Shown here: piece after piece, positions 24,456 through 33,621 of the stretch
Layout: each line of letters opens with the position of its first letter
Position numbering within the stretch: position 1 is the stretch's first letter
Source: Hyphomicrobiales bacterium
Lineage (GTDB): Bacteria; Pseudomonadota; Alphaproteobacteria; Rhizobiales; Rhizobiaceae
Assembly (NCBI GenBank): GCA_900473185.1
Contig: UCKU01000059.1
Span: forward strand, 1 to 51,250
Direction: 5' to 3'
Length of the DNA stretch: 51,250 nucleotides
Made by a program: the position numbers and the translations under genes
Notes under the pieces: generated by a model
Seen by the model: only the letters and a program-made list of their open reading frames with translations
Database searches by the model: none
Told to the model about the DNA's origin: nothing

Positions 24456-25805
24456 ATGTTCAACAGAAGACAACTCTTCGGTGCCGGTGCAGCCCTGATG
24501 GCGGCCGGAGCCTGGACGAAAACATCGGCAATGGGCCTGCCGGATGCCCCGGCCATGGCCTCGGCCGACATGCAGCCGCCCCTGCATCCGACCTCCGGGC
24601 CGGACTACCAGCCGGTCGTGACGCTGAACGGCTGGACGCTTCCGCATCGGATGAACAATGGCGTCAAGGAATTCCACCTCGTCGCCGAGCCGGTGGAGCG
24701 CGAGATGGCGGACGGCATGACCGCTTATCTCTGGGGCTATAACGGGCAGTCGCCCGGGCCGACGATCGAGGCTGTCGAAGGCGACCGCGTCCGCATCTTC
24801 GTCACCAACAAGCTGCCGGAACATACGACCATCCACTGGCACGGCATGATCCTGCCATCAGGCATGGACGGCGTCGGCGGCCTGTCGCAGCCTCACATCC
24901 CCGTCGGCAAGACCTTCGTCTACGAGTTCGATCTCGTGAAGTCGGGCACCTTCATGTACCACCCGCATTCCGACGAGATGGTGCAGATGGCGATGGGCAT
25001 GATGGGCTTCTTCGTCATTCATCCCAAGGACCCGACGTTCATGCGCGTCGACCGCGACTTCGTCTTCCTGCTCAACGCCTATGACATCGATCCCGGCTCA
25101 TACGTGCCGCGTATCATGGAGATGACCGACTTCAACATGTGGTGCTGGAACAGCCGGGTCTTTCCCGGCATCAGCCCGCTGGTGGTCTCGAAGAATGATC
25201 GTGTCCGGGTGCGGGTCGGCAACCTCACCATGACCAACCACCCGGTCCATATGCATGGCTACGATTTCGAAGTCACCTGCACGGATGGCGGATGGGTGCG
25301 GCCGGAAGCACGCTGGCCGGAAGTCAGCATCGACATTCCCGTCGGCGCCATGCGGGCCTACGAGTTCGACGCGAAATATCTCGGCGACTGGGCGATCCAC
25401 TGCCACAAATCGCACCACACGATGAACGCGATGGGTCACGACATCCCGACCTTCATCGGGGCGGACAAATCGAAACTCGCCGAAAAAATCCGCAAGCTTC
25501 AACCTGATTACATGCCGATGGGAACCAAAGGCATGGCCGATATGGGCGAAATGGAAATGCCCATTCCCGAGAACACCGTCCCCATGATGACCGGCTGGGG
25601 TCCGCACGGCCCCATCGAAATGGGCGGCATGTTCTCCGTCGTGAAAGTCCGCGAGGGTATCTCGGCGGACGATTACGCCGATCCGGGCTGGTACGAAAAC
25701 CCGCCCGGCACCCAGGCCTGGGAGTGGACCGGCGAACTGCCGGACGCGACCAAGGCCAAGGACGCAAACACCACCATCACGCCGAAGCCGATGCAACACG
25801 GCTGA
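24456..25805 (+). CDS. Multicopper oxidase, second
   Basis: 449 residues. FNRRQLFGAGAALMAAGAW is a twin-arginine-type signal. Ligand motifs: HWHGMILPSGMDG (~120), FMYHPHSDEM, HPVHMHGYDF, and HCHKSHHTMNAMGH near 320. The domain order is that of small periplasmic copper oxidases (CopA/PcoA-like group). There is no Met-rich insert like that of the leftward paralogue, but Met residues are frequent after the last copper site (GTKGMADMGEMEMP). AAAGGA lies eight bases ahead of the ATG at 24456, preferred over 24438. It lies between the TolC-type and cupredoxin genes, so the operon covers oxidation, binding and export of copper. Confidence 0.9.
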   Translation: MFNRRQLFGAGAALMAAGAWTKTSAMGLPDAPAMASADMQPPLHPTSGPDYQPVVTLNGWTLPHRMNNGVKEFHLVAEPVEREMADGMTAYLWGYNGQSPGPTIEAVEGDRVRIFVTNKLPEHTTIHWHGMILPSGMDGVGGLSQPHIPVGKTFVYEFDLVKSGTFMYHPHSDEMVQMAMGMMGFFVIHPKDPTFMRVDRDFVFLLNAYDIDPGSYVPRIMEMTDFNMWCWNSRVFPGISPLVVSKNDRVRVRVGNLTMTNHPVHMHGYDFEVTCTDGGWVRPEARWPEVSIDIPVGAMRAYEFDAKYLGDWAIHCHKSHHTMNAMGHDIPTFIGADKSKLAEKIRKLQPDYMPMGTKGMADMGEMEMPIPENTVPMMTGWGPHGPIEMGGMFSVVKVREGISADDYADPGWYENPPGTQAWEWTGELPDATKAKDANTTITPKPMQHG

Positions 25806-25835
25806 CGCAAATCCTCAGCAACCAAAGGACCTGAA

Positions 25836-26315
25836 ATGAAAATTTATACTCTCGCACTGGCTCTCGCGGCCATCGCCGGCCCAGCGCTTGCTTCCGGCAG
25901 CCACGCCGGCGGGCACGGCGAAAAAATGGCGGTCGGCGAACCCGGCGACAAGTCGAAGGTCACCCAGACCATCCGCGTCAGCATGAAGGAAACCGATGAC
26001 GGCAAGATGCTGTTCCAGCCCGCCGTGATCAAGGTTCGCAAGGACCAGACGGTCAAGATCTCCATCAAGAACGCGGGGCAAAGCGACCACGAATTCGTGC
26101 TCGATCAGGAAGACAAGATCCTGGAGCACAAGAAGGTCATGGAGAAATTCCCCGAGATGGAACATGCCGATGCGAACTCGCTCCGCCTGACGGCCGGCCA
26201 GTCCGGCGAGATCGTCTGGAAATTCACCACCGGCGGCGAATTCAAGTTCGCCTGCCTGATCCCCGGCCACTACGAGGCCGGCATGCATGGCGACGTCAGC
26301 GTCGCTGCCGAATGA
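25836..26315 (+). CDS. Periplasmic cupredoxin
   Basis: 159 residues. A signal peptide (MKIYTLALALAAIAGPALA) is followed by a His/Gly segment and a cupredoxin fold. Type 1 copper ligands are visible: His in DHEFVLDQE, then Cys, His and Met in FACLIPGHYEAGM. The long acidic/Lys-rich loop (EDKILEHKKVMEKFPEMEHADANS) is common in rhizobial copper-resistance cupredoxins. It probably carries copper or electrons for the adjoining multicopper oxidase. AAAGGA lies upstream of the ATG, and the next gene follows after 23 bases. Confidence 0.9.
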   Translation: MKIYTLALALAAIAGPALASGSHAGGHGEKMAVGEPGDKSKVTQTIRVSMKETDDGKMLFQPAVIKVRKDQTVKISIKNAGQSDHEFVLDQEDKILEHKKVMEKFPEMEHADANSLRLTAGQSGEIVWKFTTGGEFKFACLIPGHYEAGMHGDVSVAAE

Positions 26316-26338
26316 TAGACCCGGAAAGGAGACCGAAA

Positions 26339-26623
26339 ATGAAGACTGCAATCAGGATCACCCTCGCCTTCGTACTGTCCGTCGGCGCAGCCGCTGGCGC
26401 AATCGCGCAGGAATACACCAGGGGTGTCGTCGACAAGGTCGACGCCAAGGCGCAGAAGGTCACCATCAAGCACGAAGACCTGAAGAACCTCGACATGCCC
26501 GCCATGACCATGGTGTTCCGCGTCAAGGATGCCACGATGCTCGGGAAACTGAAGGCAGGCCAGAACATCGAGTTCGTCGCCGACCGCGTCGACGGCAAGC
26601 TGACCGTGATTGAGGTCAAGTAG
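26339..26623 (+). CDS. CusF-like periplasmic copper chaperone
   Basis: 94 residues. A signal peptide (RITLAFVLSVGAAAGAIAQ) precedes a small OB-type domain. The Cu+/Ag+ site of CusF is apparent: His in TIKHEDLKNLDMPAMTMVF with the Met residues of DMPAMTM. GGAGA before the ATG at 26339 favours this start over 26312. It is last in the rightward copper operon. CusF normally hands Cu+ to an RND pump; here it may serve the TolC channel system or the oxidase. Confidence 0.88.
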   Translation: MKTAIRITLAFVLSVGAAAGAIAQEYTRGVVDKVDAKAQKVTIKHEDLKNLDMPAMTMVFRVKDATMLGKLKAGQNIEFVADRVDGKLTVIEVK

Positions 26624-26631
26624 GCCGATCA

Positions 26632-26658
26632 GGCCCGGGTCCGTCGCGGACCCGGGCC
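26632..26658 (+). terminator. Strong hairpin ending the copper operon
   Basis: GGCCCGGGTCCG and CGGACCCGGGCC form a perfect 12-bp GC stem with loop TCG, eight bases after the CusF-like stop. There is no T run, but position and strength suit transcript termination or 3' end protection. The leftward gene beyond it begins its own unit. Confidence 0.7.
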
Positions 26659-26713
26659 GTTCCCGAGAAAGAGGCATAAAAGGAACGTCATTTCGACAGC
26701 TTGGTTACCTGCC

Positions 26714-27079
26714 TCAATAGCCGTCGCCTTGAGATCGAGGCGCGTTTTGCCGGATAAACCGGCCGATGAGCAGCCCCACCAAAGCCAGAAGATAGACAGC
26801 CAACACGGCTACTGTTTCCAGAGCTAATGGCATGAACAGGAAGCCGTCCCCCGGCCCCTCCTCCTCATCTGATGCGAGATGCGGCAATCCCACGAGATCG
26901 AACATGAAAACGGACGCCAACACCCACAGAAATGCCAATATATGCGGCGCCCACCTATACCGCTTGAATGAACGCCCGACAAAATGAGCCGAGAGGGGCA
27001 CCACGATATTCAAAACGAAAAAGATCGGCAGCGCGATGAGTGGAGGCAATGTTGTGGAGTAGTAAGGGTCATAGTCCAT
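26714..27079 (-). CDS. Small membrane protein, unknown
   Basis: 121 residues with three hydrophobic segments: LIALPIFFVLNIVVPLSAHF, APHILAFLWVLASVFMFDL and ETVAVLAVYLLALVGLLIG. An acidic loop (SDEEEGPGD) lies between the second and third. A basic C-terminal tail after the third helix (RFIRQNAPR) suggests it faces the cytoplasm. The family is not recognised. It is transcribed toward the copper terminator and stands alone. Confidence 0.7.
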   Translation of the reverse strand: MDYDPYYSTTLPPLIALPIFFVLNIVVPLSAHFVGRSFKRYRWAPHILAFLWVLASVFMFDLVGLPHLASDEEEGPGDGFLFMPLALETVAVLAVYLLALVGLLIGRFIRQNAPRSQGDGY

Positions 27080-27222
27080 AAAGCTTCACCCCGCCTCCGC
27101 GCTTATCTCAAAATCTCATATAGGCCGATAACGCCGCCTCATTCTTTGATCGAGAAATAAACGCCAGTCTCAAGCCAGAAATTGCAACTACACATCTCAC
27201 TGATTTTGAAGGAATAAGCCAG

Positions 27223-27744
27223 ATGGTTGAAGCATTCGGATTTCTGCGCACGGATCTATGCTTTAAAGCGGTCCTCATGCTCCTAGCCCTTGGCTTGCGT
27301 CCGGCCATGGCGTTGGCGCCATGCCCTTCTCAGAGTGAGTTGCTGGCAAAGGCGAAGGTCGTCGTAGAGGCGCGCGTAAAATCGATGTCGATTGGCGAAT
27401 CCGGTATGCTTCTCACCGAGAATTACCCGACCCGGATGATCCGTGCCGACCTGCAGATCAAGAAAGTGATCAAGGGCGAATTCGCTGGAGAAGAGGCGAC
27501 AGTATACGGTGTATTGTTCCCTCCAGGCCCGTTCCGCGAGTTGTTCGAGATGGCGTGGCTTGGCGGTTTGGGTCTCAACGATACATTCGAGTGGGAGCTT
27601 TCACGTCAGGAATTGGGAGATACGGGAATAGCATTCTATTCGATGAACCAGTGCATCTATTATAAGTTTCCCGATGATGTAGCCGACTCCGACACCGGTC
27701 ACGCCGCGCGCGCAAACGATGCGCCCCTCTCGCCGATCAAGTAA
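27223..27744 (+). CDS. Exported hypothetical protein
   Basis: 173 residues. A hydrophobic N-terminus (AVLMLLALGLRPAMALA) reads as a signal peptide, cleaved before PCPSQ. The mature part looks like a beta-rich domain (VVVEARVKSMSIGESG, IRADLQIKKVIKGEFAG), with two Cys (PCPSQ and NQCIYY) that could form a disulfide. AAGGA lies nine bases before the ATG. Such 'VVEARV...KVIKG' domains recur in exported proteins of unknown function. There is no operon partner. Confidence 0.7.
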   Translation: MVEAFGFLRTDLCFKAVLMLLALGLRPAMALAPCPSQSELLAKAKVVVEARVKSMSIGESGMLLTENYPTRMIRADLQIKKVIKGEFAGEEATVYGVLFPPGPFRELFEMAWLGGLGLNDTFEWELSRQELGDTGIAFYSMNQCIYYKFPDDVADSDTGHAARANDAPLSPIK

Positions 27745-27799
27745 TTGTTGGTAATGCTCTTCGACGCGTTATCTGCGTTGATCGGAGAGCGGCACGATC

Positions 27800-28007
27800 A
27801 CGACCGCTCCAAAGCCATCCCTGCTGCTTGCAACAATACAGTTGGAGATTTCCGTCACGCGGTTTCTTTTATTTCGATCATAGCAGCGATCTGAGCATCG
27901 GATTCCGCCTGAAGAGATGCCGCCTCTTCGGAATCAAAGCCGAGGTCTTCAAAAATATCGACGCCGGCCAGGCTAACGTGTCCGATCTCGTCGTCCTTCA
28001 GCTTCAT
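27800..28007 (-). pseudogene. Decayed XRE antitoxin (HigA2/COG5606-like)
   Basis: The open part from the ATG at 28007 encodes MKLKDDEIGHVSLAGVDI, then FEDLGFDSEEAASLQAESD and IEIKETA before a stop at 27855. This is the N-terminal arm of small XRE antitoxins, which normally continue KExLMxEIxxWI into a helix-turn-helix. Just past the stop, another frame gives VTEISNCI, as if one frameshift broke the gene; beyond that no helix-turn-helix can be read. No toxin gene lies beside it. The alignment to the family is from memory, so a complete short protein cannot be excluded. Confidence 0.5.
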
Positions 28008-28114
28008 TTTGATTTTTCCCTTCGTTTTCTCGCCGATCTGCTTTTTCATCGTCTTACAGCGGCTGTCGGGGGTTCCTAGATGGCCGGTTCCAAGGCATAG
28101 CCACCAAACTCACC

Positions 28115-29023
28115 TCAAACAAGCTTCTTCGCCTCTGTTTTCGTATGCTCGTGGTACTTGTTCTCCCGCGCCTTTCCGAACAGCTTCAGGCTCTCCAGAT
28201 GCTCGCGCTGGGCGCGGTAGAAATCATTGAGGAAGACCATCTCCTGGCCGGGCTTCACGGCATCCTCATAGCGGATCCTTCTTGTAATCGTGCGCACGAT
28301 CTTGATGATCTCTTCGGTGTTCGGCTTCTTCGTCGTGTCGCGCAGCACATCCTCCAGAGTCTGCAGCTCGTATTTGCCGTAGATATCGAGATGCTCGGGC
28401 AGGAATTCGAATGCCAGCTGCGACGAAGCTTTGGCAGGAGACGACAGCGCGAGGTCTGACAGCAGCACGGAGCGCGGATTGTCGACCACCAGCGTGCCGG
28501 CGATCATGTCGCCGATGCGTTGCCGGCGGCGGTTGGCGAGCGGAACGATCACCACCACCAGGAGCCAAACGGCCGACAATCCACCTTCCAGCCCCGACTG
28601 TTCGCCGATCGTCCCCAGAAGGCCCATCGGAGCGAAGATCTCCACCTCTTTCATCAGGTTGCGCGCGGTCACCTGATGCGGCGTCAGGCGCCGGCCATCG
28701 ACATTGATGACGCGGATGCCCGTGATCCGTTTTCCGAGCGTGCGCCCGTTCCAGATCAGCTCCGAGAGCACGTAATAGGGTGTCCGCAGCAGAAAGCCCA
28801 TCAGGGTGATCAGGACCGTCATGGCGCTAAAGGGCAAGGCCCCAGTGAAGATGACGGCAAGCGCGATAATGACGAAAAGGAGAGTCGTGAAGATGATATC
28901 GAGTATCTGCGCGCCCAAACGGGCCCCGATCGAGGCGATCGCGAAACTGATCGGCACGCCCTCCGGCGGGACGAACTGCATGACGCGCTTGCCGTCTGTC
29001 ATCGTCTGGTCCGGCTGCTTCAT
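28115..29023 (-). CDS. RDD family membrane protein
   Basis: 302 residues from the ATG at 29023, which overlaps the preceding stop (ATGA). The RDD hallmark is present: ISFAIASIGARLGAQILDI with Arg and Asp at the first helix, then NGRTLGKRITGIRVINVDG, and a later helix SAVWLLVVVIVPL ahead of RRRQRIGDMIAGTLVVD. The ~100-residue C-terminal tail is soluble and charged. RDD proteins are membrane proteins of uncertain, possibly transport, function. It is last in the MoxR-DUF58-SpoIIM operon, a pairing seen across bacteria. Confidence 0.85.
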   Translation of the reverse strand: MKQPDQTMTDGKRVMQFVPPEGVPISFAIASIGARLGAQILDIIFTTLLFVIIALAVIFTGALPFSAMTVLITLMGFLLRTPYYVLSELIWNGRTLGKRITGIRVINVDGRRLTPHQVTARNLMKEVEIFAPMGLLGTIGEQSGLEGGLSAVWLLVVVIVPLANRRRQRIGDMIAGTLVVDNPRSVLLSDLALSSPAKASSQLAFEFLPEHLDIYGKYELQTLEDVLRDTTKKPNTEEIIKIVRTITRRIRYEDAVKPGQEMVFLNDFYRAQREHLESLKLFGKARENKYHEHTKTEAKKLV

Positions 29024-30099
29024 CTGGCGGCCCCATGCGAAGCCTTGCCCTCGCGCCCTGCAAGCGAGAGCCATGCGACCCAGAAGACACCCATGCCCCA
29101 GCCGATGGCGATCCGCCAGGCCGGTTCCTGCACGAGCTGGCGCAGGAAGCCTTCGATAAAGGCTGCCACGACCAGCATCAGGGCCGCAAGGATCGCGAGC
29201 TTGACGGCATCATGCCCCTGGTGGCGCAGAGCCTCTCTGCGCGTTCGCGCGCCCGGAAGCAGAACCGCAAGCCCGAGCCCTGCCCCGCCGGCGCAGGCAA
29301 TGGAGATCGCCGCAAGCTCGGTGACACCGTGGATGGAAAGCCAGGCGAAGGCATCGTAGCCCAGCCCTTTCTGCCGGAACATCGCGAAGAAGGCGCCGAG
29401 CATCAGGCCATTGTAGAAGGTCAGAATGAAGCTCGGCACCGATGCGAAGACGCCGAGCGCAAAGATCATTACGGCGATCCCCGTATTGTGGGAAAAGAGA
29501 TAGGCCGAAAAGGCGGCGAGCCCGTCGCTCTCATGCCGTTCATTGCCGTAGATCGTCGAGCGCAGGTAATCGGCCGACGCGTCCGGCGTGCGCTGATCGG
29601 CGAGCTCCGACGGCACGAACGTATAGAACCAGCTCGGATCGCTGCTGCAGAGCCTATATCCGGCAAGAGCGCCGAGAACGAGCGCCAGGAAGCCGATGAA
29701 GAGAGGCAGGGCCGAGCGGCGCACCGCCTGCGGAATGCCCTTGAGCAGCAGGCGGGAGATCAGCCCGCCGAGGCTTTCCTGCGGCGCATAGACGACGAGA
29801 TAGGCGCGCGCGCAGAGGCTTTCCAGATAGGCGATCAGCGCCCGGTCGAGCGAAATATCGCGCGCGACGCTGAGCGAATTCATCGCCTGGCGGTAGCCGG
29901 CCGCGAGGTCTCGCACCTCGTTATAGCTGAGTGCAGCAGCCCCGCCCTCCTCCGCCCGGCTCACCAGTTGGTCCAGCTGGCGCCAGTGCGCCTCGCGCTC
30001 CAGCCGGAAGCGGGCCGAGCGCAGGAGGTCGTTCTGCACCCCGCCGGCATGGAGCGTCGCGCCGCTATCCATCCTGGGGTCGATGCGCAGATCCGTCAT
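29020..30099 (-). CDS. Stage II sporulation protein M-like membrane protein
   Basis: 359 residues from MTDLRIDPR. The N-terminal ~110 residues are soluble and helical. About five membrane segments follow (ALPLFIGFLALVLGALAGY, GIAVMIFALGVFASVPSFI, AAISIACAGGAGLGLAVLL, LAILAALMLVVAAFIEGF, WGMGVFWVAWLSLAG), with the SpoIIM-typical FNHTG-like stretch FSHNTGIAVMIFALG and YNGLMLGAFFA. These proteins occur in non-sporulating bacteria next to MoxR/DUF58 genes. Start 30099 overlaps the DUF58 stop by four bases; the longer upstream frame is a shadow of the DUF58 gene. Confidence 0.85.
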   Translation of the reverse strand: MTDLRIDPRMDSGATLHAGGVQNDLLRSARFRLEREAHWRQLDQLVSRAEEGGAAALSYNEVRDLAAGYRQAMNSLSVARDISLDRALIAYLESLCARAYLVVYAPQESLGGLISRLLLKGIPQAVRRSALPLFIGFLALVLGALAGYRLCSSDPSWFYTFVPSELADQRTPDASADYLRSTIYGNERHESDGLAAFSAYLFSHNTGIAVMIFALGVFASVPSFILTFYNGLMLGAFFAMFRQKGLGYDAFAWLSIHGVTELAAISIACAGGAGLGLAVLLPGARTRREALRHQGHDAVKLAILAALMLVVAAFIEGFLRQLVQEPAWRIAIGWGMGVFWVAWLSLAGREGKASHGAAR

Positions 30100-31403
30100 A
30101 TCATCTCGCGGGATTTGATTTCGATGTAGCGGGCAATGAGATCCGATGTCAGCGCCTCGGGCGTACTGTCGAGGCAGAGCACGCCGAGACGCGAAAGCTT
30201 CTCCATCACGGCCCGCCGCTCCTGTACGATCTGCCGTGCTGCGACCGAGCGGGCGATGGCATCGAGCGTCGTCTCTTCCGGCTCCACCAGCTTTGCCAGC
30301 ATCGGATCGCGCAGGGCGACGTAAACGATGAAATGATGGCGCGCGAGCACCTGCATATTCTCGATCATCAGCTCCGCCGTAATACTGTCGACGAAATCGG
30401 AGAATATCACGATCAGCGAGCGCCGCTTGAGACGGCCGGAAAGATGCGTCAGCCCCAGCGTGTGGTTCGTCTCCTGCGTTTCGTAGGCGAGATCGGCGCA
30501 GATCGTCTGCAGGCGCGCAAAGGCAGTACGCCCCGGCAACGCAGGCTGGAAGAGGCGCGGACGGCTGTCGAAACTGTAGAAACCGACGAGATCGCCCGCA
30601 AGCCCCGCCGCCCAACACATGGAAAGCGCCGCATTGATGGCGCGGTCGAGCTTGGTGAAGCCGCCAAGCTGTTCGGCCATCAGCCGCCCGGAATCAACGC
30701 AGAGAATGATCTGGTGGTTTCGCTCTGCCCGCATCTCGCGCACCACGAGATTGCGCATGCGCGCCGAGCGCTTCCAGTCGATGCTGCGCGGATCCATGCC
30801 GGCGGCAAATTCCCGTAGCTGATGGAATTCCGATCCCTCGCCGCGCAGCCGCAAATCCTTCTGCCCGGCTTCGAGCGGCAGAATCTGCGTCTTGATCGCG
30901 CCCGAGAGCACGGGTGAGATATCGGGAATGACGGAGATCTCGCGCGCCACCGGCAGGCGCACGATCCTGTCGATGAGCTTCAGGCGCGAAGGCCATTTCA
31001 GCCAGAGCTCACGCACCGAAAATTGCCCGCGCCGCGTCAGCTGCAGATCGAAGGACGCCTTCACCGGCCCGGAATCGGCGCGCTCCATGCGACGCTCGCC
31101 GATGACGAGCTCCGGCGCGGCATCAAGCCGGATATCGATCCCCTCGGGCAACCTGCCCTTCTGCCTGTTGATGACAACAGTGAAAGGGGCCGCGTGGCCG
31201 ACAAAACCCTGCGGCGGCAGATCGACATCGACAGTCATCCGGCCCGACAGCGCCGTGAAGGCGAGATCGCCCGCCGTGACGACCGCCAGCACCACCCAGA
31301 GGAAGACGAGCGGCATGCTCATGTCGCGCCACCACACGCTGACGATGACCGTCAGCGCCGCCATGGCAAGAACAAGCGCGATCAGGTGCGAGGACGGCCG
31401 CAT
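30096..31403 (-). CDS. DUF58 domain protein (vWA-like)
   Basis: 435 residues. Two short N-terminal membrane helices (LIALVLAMAALTVIVSVWW, PLVFLWVVLAVVTAGDLAF) are followed by a beta-rich region, then the DUF58 block GSEFHQLREFAAGMDPRSIDWKRSAR and a von Willebrand A-like domain (IILCVDSGRLM, VIFSDFVD). The usual MIDAS DxSxS is DSGRL here, so metal binding may be weak. Partners of MoxR ATPases, these proteins are thought to act in envelope protein-complex assembly. The ATG directly follows the MoxR TAA. Confidence 0.87.
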   Translation of the reverse strand: MRPSSHLIALVLAMAALTVIVSVWWRDMSMPLVFLWVVLAVVTAGDLAFTALSGRMTVDVDLPPQGFVGHAAPFTVVINRQKGRLPEGIDIRLDAAPELVIGERRMERADSGPVKASFDLQLTRRGQFSVRELWLKWPSRLKLIDRIVRLPVAREISVIPDISPVLSGAIKTQILPLEAGQKDLRLRGEGSEFHQLREFAAGMDPRSIDWKRSARMRNLVVREMRAERNHQIILCVDSGRLMAEQLGGFTKLDRAINAALSMCWAAGLAGDLVGFYSFDSRPRLFQPALPGRTAFARLQTICADLAYETQETNHTLGLTHLSGRLKRRSLIVIFSDFVDSITAELMIENMQVLARHHFIVYVALRDPMLAKLVEPEETTLDAIARSVAARQIVQERRAVMEKLSRLGVLCLDSTPEALTSDLIARYIEIKSREMI

Positions 31404-32360
31404 TTACCGGGGCGCATCCACGCGGTTCCGGAGGCTGCGCAGCACATCATCGGGCGTGCGCCCGTCGATCTCCGCCGAAGGCGACAGCACGATACGGTGG
31501 CGCAAAGCCGGTGTGAGCAGCGCCTGCACATCGTCAGGCAGGCCGTAATCCCGACCCTCGAAAGCCGCACGCACGCGCACGGCCGCGGCCAACGCATCGG
31601 CCGCACGGGTCGATGCGCCATAGAGGATATCGGCATCGGAGCGCGTGGAGCGCACGAGATCGACGATATAGGTCAGGATCGACTTGTCGAGATGGATCGC
31701 ATCGATCAGCGCCCGGCCCGCGGCAAGCGCCTCGCTCGTCACCAGCGGCCGGATGCCGGCTTTGCTTATATCTGATTTCAGCGCCTGATCGGCATGGCGC
31801 GACAGGATCGAGATCTCCGTCTCGCGGTCAGGGAAGTCGACGACCAGCTTGAACAGGAAGCGGTCGAGCTGCGCCTCGGGCAGCGGATAGGTGCCCTGCT
31901 GCTCGATCGGGTTCTGCGTGGCGAGCACGAAGAAATCCGGCCCGAGCGGATAATCGACGCCATCAAGCGTCACCATCCGCTCGTTCATCGCCTGCAGCAG
32001 CGCCGACTGCGTCTTCGGCGGCGCGCGGTTGATTTCGTCGGCGAGAAGAATGTCGGTAAAGACCGGCCCCTTGGTGAGGTGGAACTGGTTGGTTTGGAAG
32101 TTGAAGAGATTGACGCCGAGCACATCACCAGGCATCAGGTCCGGCGTGAACTGGATGCGCCGGTAATCGAGCGCCATCGCGGCAGAAACCGAACGGGCAA
32201 GCAGGGTTTTTGCCGTGCCCGGAGGACCCTCGACAAGGCAGTGCCCGCCCGAGAATATCGAGATCAGAACGAGATCGATGATCGCATCCTGTCCCTGCAC
32301 CGCCTTGCCGATCTCTCCACGAACCGCGGCGATGAGATTGCGAAATTCACCTAGATCCAA
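31404..32360 (-). CDS. MoxR family AAA+ ATPase
   Basis: 318 residues. Walker A is EGPPGTAKTLLAR, Walker B ILLADEINRAPPKTQSALLQAM, sensor 1 VLATQNPIEQQGTYPLPEAQLDRF and the arginine region GASTRAADAL, all typical of MoxR. The start is TTG (MDLGEF) inside the end of the DUF4350 gene, with GGGAG eight bases ahead; overlap is 14 bases. MoxR ATPases act as chaperones with DUF58/vWA partners, and the next gene is exactly that. The tight packing of seven genes suggests one functional complex at the membrane. Confidence 0.92.
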   Translation of the reverse strand: MDLGEFRNLIAAVRGEIGKAVQGQDAIIDLVLISIFSGGHCLVEGPPGTAKTLLARSVSAAMALDYRRIQFTPDLMPGDVLGVNLFNFQTNQFHLTKGPVFTDILLADEINRAPPKTQSALLQAMNERMVTLDGVDYPLGPDFFVLATQNPIEQQGTYPLPEAQLDRFLFKLVVDFPDRETEISILSRHADQALKSDISKAGIRPLVTSEALAAGRALIDAIHLDKSILTYIVDLVRSTRSDADILYGASTRAADALAAAVRVRAAFEGRDYGLPDDVQALLTPALRHRIVLSPSAEIDGRTPDDVLRSLRNRVDAPR

Positions 32361-33621
32361 AGTCGATGCTCCCTAGCGATTTCCTGAATGTCTCGAGATT
32401 GCGGTGCAGATCCGCCCGTTTCATCAAATGCCCACGGTCAATCAGCGCCTGAGCCGACGAATGCAACGCCTGCGCCGCCGCGTGATCGCGGCGCGCCAGA
32501 CGTTTGAACAGCCGATCTATGCCGGCCTCGTTTCCGGCTCCGGGGCCGAAGAGCAACTGCGCCTTGTCCGCAAGCAGATGAAGCACGAACTGTGACACCA
32601 TCCGCCCGTCATTGCCCGACAGGCGAAGCAGCCGGGCGGTTGCCTCGATCGCCGCGCTCTTCGACAATTCGATATGTCCCGACGCGTCCTTCAAAGGCGG
32701 CCCGAAACGCCAGAACCCGCGCCAGAAGCAGATCGCCACGACAACAAGCAGCACTCCCCAGATGATGGAAAGCGGAAAGGCGAAGAAGCGTTTGAGATCG
32801 GAGCCGGAGCGCTCATAGGTGCGCCCCTCGTCCACGGGTTTCCTGGCCTCTAGCGGATTGCCTGCTGTATCCAGATAGACCGGCCGCCTCTCGTCGATAC
32901 CACGCAATCGCTGGATCAGCGACACTGCAAAAGCTGCGTTCTCGGCGAGAGCCAATCCATGATTATTCAATAGATCAGGGTCCGACAGCAGATAGACTTG
33001 ATGATAGTTTTCGCATTGGACGATCAGCGCACCCGTCTGCGTGCCTACGACCTCCTTGCAGGCGCGCGGTAGGCTTGCCAAATCGAAAGTCTGCGCCTGA
33101 TACAAAGCGATCCGGGCCGGTTGCCCCCAACTCGTGCCCGGATGCGCCTCGGCAAATCCTGGATCATTCCGATTTATACGTAAATCTTTAGGAGCGATCC
33201 TGCGCAATTCTTCCTGAACCTCTTCGAGAGGCAGCAAATCGGCCTGCCGCGCAATCCCATCCCTCAACAGACTACCGCGCCATTTCGGCATGATAATCAG
33301 CGTCGGAAGCCCATAGCGTCGTGAATCGCTTCCCCAACTTTCCGGGCCAGCACTCTCAACTTCCTCATCTGTTCCAGAAGCGGCAGCTTCGTCGTTCTCT
33401 AGCGGTAGGAAAAGGACGCGCATGGAGATTTCCGCCCGCGCCCTGACGAAATGCGGATCCGAGCGGATAACGGGAATGCCCTTGGCCTCCAGCCACACCT
33501 GCAGCCCCTTGCTGCCGAGCGGCGAGTGATCGAAATCGTTCTCTCGCGGCCGCGCAAAGAGCGCCAGCGCCGCAAGCCCGACCAGAACCAGCAGGATGAG
33601 AATGGGCGCGGCATTACGCAT
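32347..33621 (-). CDS. DUF4350 domain protein
   Basis: 424 residues from MRNAAPILI. One N-terminal helix (ILILLVLVGLAALALF) precedes an extracytoplasmic DUF4350-like region (LGSKGLQVWLEAKGIPVIRSD is the recognisable family start). A second helix near ~270-290 (FFAFPLSIIWGVLLVVVAICFW) is followed by a helical cytoplasmic tail that appears related to those of MoxR-cluster proteins (LLRLSGNDGRMVSQFVLHLL). It overlaps the DUF4129 gene by eight bases and MoxR by 14. The longer frame upstream is a shadow. Function in the family is unknown. Confidence 0.8.
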   Translation of the reverse strand: MRNAAPILILLVLVGLAALALFARPRENDFDHSPLGSKGLQVWLEAKGIPVIRSDPHFVRARAEISMRVLFLPLENDEAAASGTDEEVESAGPESWGSDSRRYGLPTLIIMPKWRGSLLRDGIARQADLLPLEEVQEELRRIAPKDLRINRNDPGFAEAHPGTSWGQPARIALYQAQTFDLASLPRACKEVVGTQTGALIVQCENYHQVYLLSDPDLLNNHGLALAENAAFAVSLIQRLRGIDERRPVYLDTAGNPLEARKPVDEGRTYERSGSDLKRFFAFPLSIIWGVLLVVVAICFWRGFWRFGPPLKDASGHIELSKSAAIEATARLLRLSGNDGRMVSQFVLHLLADKAQLLFGPGAGNEAGIDRLFKRLARRDHAAAQALHSSAQALIDRGHLMKRADLHRNLETFRKSLGSIDFGSR

